Origin: Paraburkholderia ultramafica
GTDB taxonomy: Bacteria > Pseudomonadota > Gammaproteobacteria > Burkholderiales > Burkholderiaceae
Direction of reading: 5' to 3'
Length of the DNA: 64,000 nucleotides
NCBI RefSeq assembly: GCF_902859915.1
Contig: NZ_CADIKK010000013.1
Span: 143,316 to 207,315, forward strand
Under the pieces are notes generated by a model. It saw nothing but the letters and a program-made list of their open reading frames with translations. It did no database searches and was not told where the DNA came from. Every line of letters begins with the position of its first letter. Positions within the stretch are counted from its first letter, which is position 1. The position numbers and the translations under genes were made by a program. Shown here in pieces: positions 62,172-64,000 of this stretch.

Positions 62172-62504
62172 ATGCTCAGGTTTGATTGTCCACACCGCCA
62201 CAAGGCTATCACGGCTGAATTCAAGTCCAGCACAGGAAACAGCAGGCAGGACCGCTCGTTCCCTCGTCTGCGGTCACATTCTTCCTATTGGCTGATGCTG
62301 ACTTTGATATGGGTTGCCGCCCTGCTGGGAATTGTTGCCGTGCGCTTCGGACCGCTGTCAGTGTCGCAGGAGATTGCAGTGGCGCTGGGTAGTATCGCGG
62401 GCATCGGTCTGCTGGTGGGCATGTACGTCGCAGAGAGCCGGTACGCCCGGCGCCGGCTTCAGCGGCGCCTGGACATGTTCGAAAACTGTGATTTGTACCC
62501 GTAG
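62172..62504 (+). CDS. small two-helix membrane protein
   Basis: A 110-residue protein of no known family. Two hydrophobic segments (about residues 39-58, YWLMLTLIWVAALLGIVAVR region, and 67-87) and a basic C-terminal tail suggest an inner-membrane protein. It follows the PAAR gene by 15 bp with a CAGGAG ribosome-binding site, so it is likely in the same transcript. Confidence 0.6.
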   Translation: MLRFDCPHRHKAITAEFKSSTGNSRQDRSFPRLRSHSSYWLMLTLIWVAALLGIVAVRFGPLSVSQEIAVALGSIAGIGLLVGMYVAESRYARRRLQRRLDMFENCDLYP

Positions 62505-62703
62505 CAGTACCTCGGGATGCGGTGTCCCCCTTTGCATCGCCAGTCCTTGACGCTCGCCTGTCCGTGTGTCGGACCATCTAAGCCGCCCAAAGGTGGTCAT
62601 TGTTGCCAATTTACCACGGTTTGCAATGGGGATAAAATTGGGGGTAGAGAAAAATTACAAACCTAAAAACTCAAGCCAGGCAAGGTTTTGCGGCTATTTA
62701 TTG
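62505..62703. other. gene-free end of the T6SS island
   Basis: Nearly 200 bp between the last island gene and the right repeat; together with that repeat the gene-free gap reaches 325 bp. It is AT-rich near 62620-62700. I see no gene, no clear terminator and no terminal repeat of a known insertion sequence. Confidence 0.4.
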
Positions 62704-62788
62704 CTTTGCGGCGGCAAAGAAAGTGAGTGCCGCCCCGCACAGGGGCAACGCTAATAAACCGACGTGAATTCAAGGAGAGGCCAACGCC
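62704..62788 (-). repeat. right copy of the 85 bp inverted repeat
   Basis: Reverse complement of 52251-52335 with one mismatch in 85. It lies about 40 bp from the 3' end of cobA and marks the right edge of the T6SS island. Confidence 0.9.
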
Positions 62789-62829
62789 CTGCGAGAACAA
62801 CCCAAGCGCCGCGCACGCAACAACAGCCC

Positions 62830-63585
62830 TCAAGCCGCCACCAACATCCCACTCACCGACCGGACCACATTGGACTGCCTATCAGCAAAAGCCTCTCCGA
62901 TCATCAAGAGACTAGGCTGGGAAGCATCGACCCACCGCTGCGCTTCACCGGCAGCGAGTTCCTCGAGCGTCAACGTAAGCATCCGCTCACGCTCCGTACT
63001 GCAAGCCTCGACAATCGCCACCGGCGTAGAAACCGGCTTCCCCCCATCGATCAACTGCTGCGCAATCTCAACCCCACTATCCCGGCCCATATAAAACACG
63101 AGCGAATCTGCATTCACCTGCTCGCGAATCTCATCAGACCCAGGCGCACGACTAAAGGTAGCCAGCGCAACACTGCGCGACACACCGCGCAGCGTCAAAG
63201 ACCGCTTCAACGAAGCCGCACTCGCCAGCGCCGCGGTAATCCCCGGCACCACCTCATACTCGATGCCCGCCGCTTCCAGCGCCCGCATCTCTTCATCAGC
63301 GCGCCCGAACAGCATCGGATCGCCGCCCTTCAGACGCACCACCACCTCGTGCTCCAAAGCGGCATCGACGATCTGCTTGTTGATGAACTGCTGAGCCGTC
63401 GACAATTGCCCGCACCGTTTGCCCACCGCAATTCGCCGAGCGTGCGAAGGGGCATAGTCAAGCATGGCCGGTTCGACCAGCGCGTCATGCAACACGACAT
63501 CAGCGGCGCCCAGCAGCCGCGCGCCGCGCACCGTAATCAGGTCCGCCGCACCCGGCCCCGCGCCGATCAGATAAACCTTACCCAT
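62830..63585 (-). CDS. cobA: uroporphyrinogen-III C-methyltransferase (SUMT)
   Basis: Methylates uroporphyrinogen III twice to precorrin-2, feeding siroheme and cobalamin. The 251-residue product starts MGKVYLIGAGPGAADL. VRLKGGDPMLFGR, the VVPGITAALA block and LVFYMGRDSG are hallmark segments. ATG 63585 is chosen; the in-frame ATG 63591 is also possible. It follows cysN in the same direction; siroheme is the sulfite reductase cofactor, so the pairing is sensible. CbiX, the next enzyme in siroheme synthesis, is on the far side of the island. Confidence 0.95.
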   Translation of the reverse strand: MGKVYLIGAGPGAADLITVRGARLLGAADVVLHDALVEPAMLDYAPSHARRIAVGKRCGQLSTAQQFINKQIVDAALEHEVVVRLKGGDPMLFGRADEEMRALEAAGIEYEVVPGITAALASAASLKRSLTLRGVSRSVALATFSRAPGSDEIREQVNADSLVFYMGRDSGVEIAQQLIDGGKPVSTPVAIVEACSTERERMLTLTLEELAAGEAQRWVDASQPSLLMIGEAFADRQSNVVRSVSGMLVAA

Positions 63586-63638
63586 TTGCATCAACCTGTT
63601 GGTTAGGTCGCCAGCGCCGCTGGCCACCCATCGCCCGC

Positions 63639-64000
63639 TTACGCCGAAAACTCACGGATCATCCCGGCCGCGACGGTGTGATGCGTGGCCTCATCGATCA
63701 GCACGAACGCACCGGTGCCCTGATGCGAGTCGTACACATCGCACACCAGCGGCTTCTGCAACGTCAACGCGACACGGCCGATATCATTCATCGCCAGCTC
63801 CTTGCGATCGGTCGCTTGCGACAGCGTATGCACGTCGAGCACTTCCTTGATCGAACCGATCCGCGCGAACACCGTATTGGTGGTCTGCTTGAGCAGATAC
63901 TTGCGTTGCGTCGACAGCGGCGTGTCGTCGAACCAGCACAGGTCGGCTTCCAGCTTCTTCGCCGGCTCCGGTGCCGCTTCACGCAGCACGAAGGTGTCGC
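63639..64000 (-). CDS. cysN: sulfate adenylyltransferase subunit 1, 3' part
   Basis: C-terminal part of the GTPase subunit of ATP sulfurylase. The frame is open to the window edge. CWFDDTPLSTQRKYLLKQTTN, of which RKYLLKQTT is characteristic, DIGRVALTLQKPLVCD and the closing FVLIDEATHHTVAAGMI match the C-terminal beta-barrel region of CysN. The GTPase domain lies beyond the window. Next gene downstream is cobA. Confidence 0.93.
   Translation of the reverse strand, partial: DTFVLREAAPEPAKKLEADLCWFDDTPLSTQRKYLLKQTTNTVFARIGSIKEVLDVHTLSQATDRKELAMNDIGRVALTLQKPLVCDVYDSHQGTGAFVLIDEATHHTVAAGMIREFSA

Noticed and set aside
1..64000. CRISPR arrays and tRNA or rRNA genes
   Set aside because: No regularly spaced direct repeats with unique spacers, and no tRNA T-arm plus cloverleaf or rRNA sequence was noticed by eye.

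Overview
This is a GC-rich chromosomal segment from a Burkholderia-group betaproteobacterium, most likely Paraburkholderia. Evidence is gene content and order: zwf-pgl-glk/hexR fusion, apbC divergent from an OmpA lipoprotein and metG, tamAB, a DUF3460 gene before scpA, zapA followed by 6S RNA, a DUF2486 gene near holC/pepA, and lptFG. Most of the window is ordinary core chromosome with strong G/C third-position bias.

Layout. 1-3.9 kb: Entner-Doudoroff / pentose-phosphate entry genes (zwf 3' part, pgl, glucokinase-HexR fusion). 4.1-10.8 kb: bestrophin-like channel, LprI-like periplasmic protein overlapping a large basic amino acid decarboxylase, dcd, a SodC-like lipoprotein lacking most metal ligands, and apbC. 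11.1-20.6 kb: OmpA-like lipoprotein, metG, and tamB/tamA. 20.8-24.8 kb: DUF3460 gene, scpA, panC-panD, a ParA-like ATPase and a hotdog thioesterase. 24.8-26.6 kb: a Fic protein with an AbiEi-like N-terminal domain behind a set of TTCGGACA-type repeats; then DoxX. 27.1-39.1 kb: a cobalamin region with cobQ, a forward run cobU-cbiB-cobD-btuF, and a convergent reverse run btuB-btuC-btuD-cobT-cobS-cobC behind a cobalamin riboswitch. 39.3-51.8 kb: zapA and a coiled-coil partner, 6S RNA, EVE protein, SIMPL protein, lgt, LysR regulator/ilvD, cytochrome c, DUF2486, holC, pepA, lptF-lptG. 51.8-52.15 kb and 62.8-64.0 kb: cbiX and cobA/cysN (siroheme and sulfate assimilation).

The accessory part is the 10.5 kb block between cbiX and cobA (about 52.2-62.8 kb). 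It is bounded by an 85 bp near-perfect inverted repeat and holds a type VI secretion tip module: vgrG, a 904-residue effector with a GH19/lysozyme-like C-terminal domain, a string of small genes (two with LprI-like lysozyme-inhibitor regions), a PAAR protein and a small membrane protein. Base composition falls sharply inside the effector gene near 57.7 kb and recovers near 61.2 kb. A 42 bp direct repeat brackets the extra candidate immunity genes. Together these suggest a swapped toxin tip with stacked immunity genes. No T6SS sheath or baseplate genes are present, so this would be an orphan vgrG island relying on a main cluster elsewhere.

Functions are assigned by recognising families and motifs in the translations; no searches were run.
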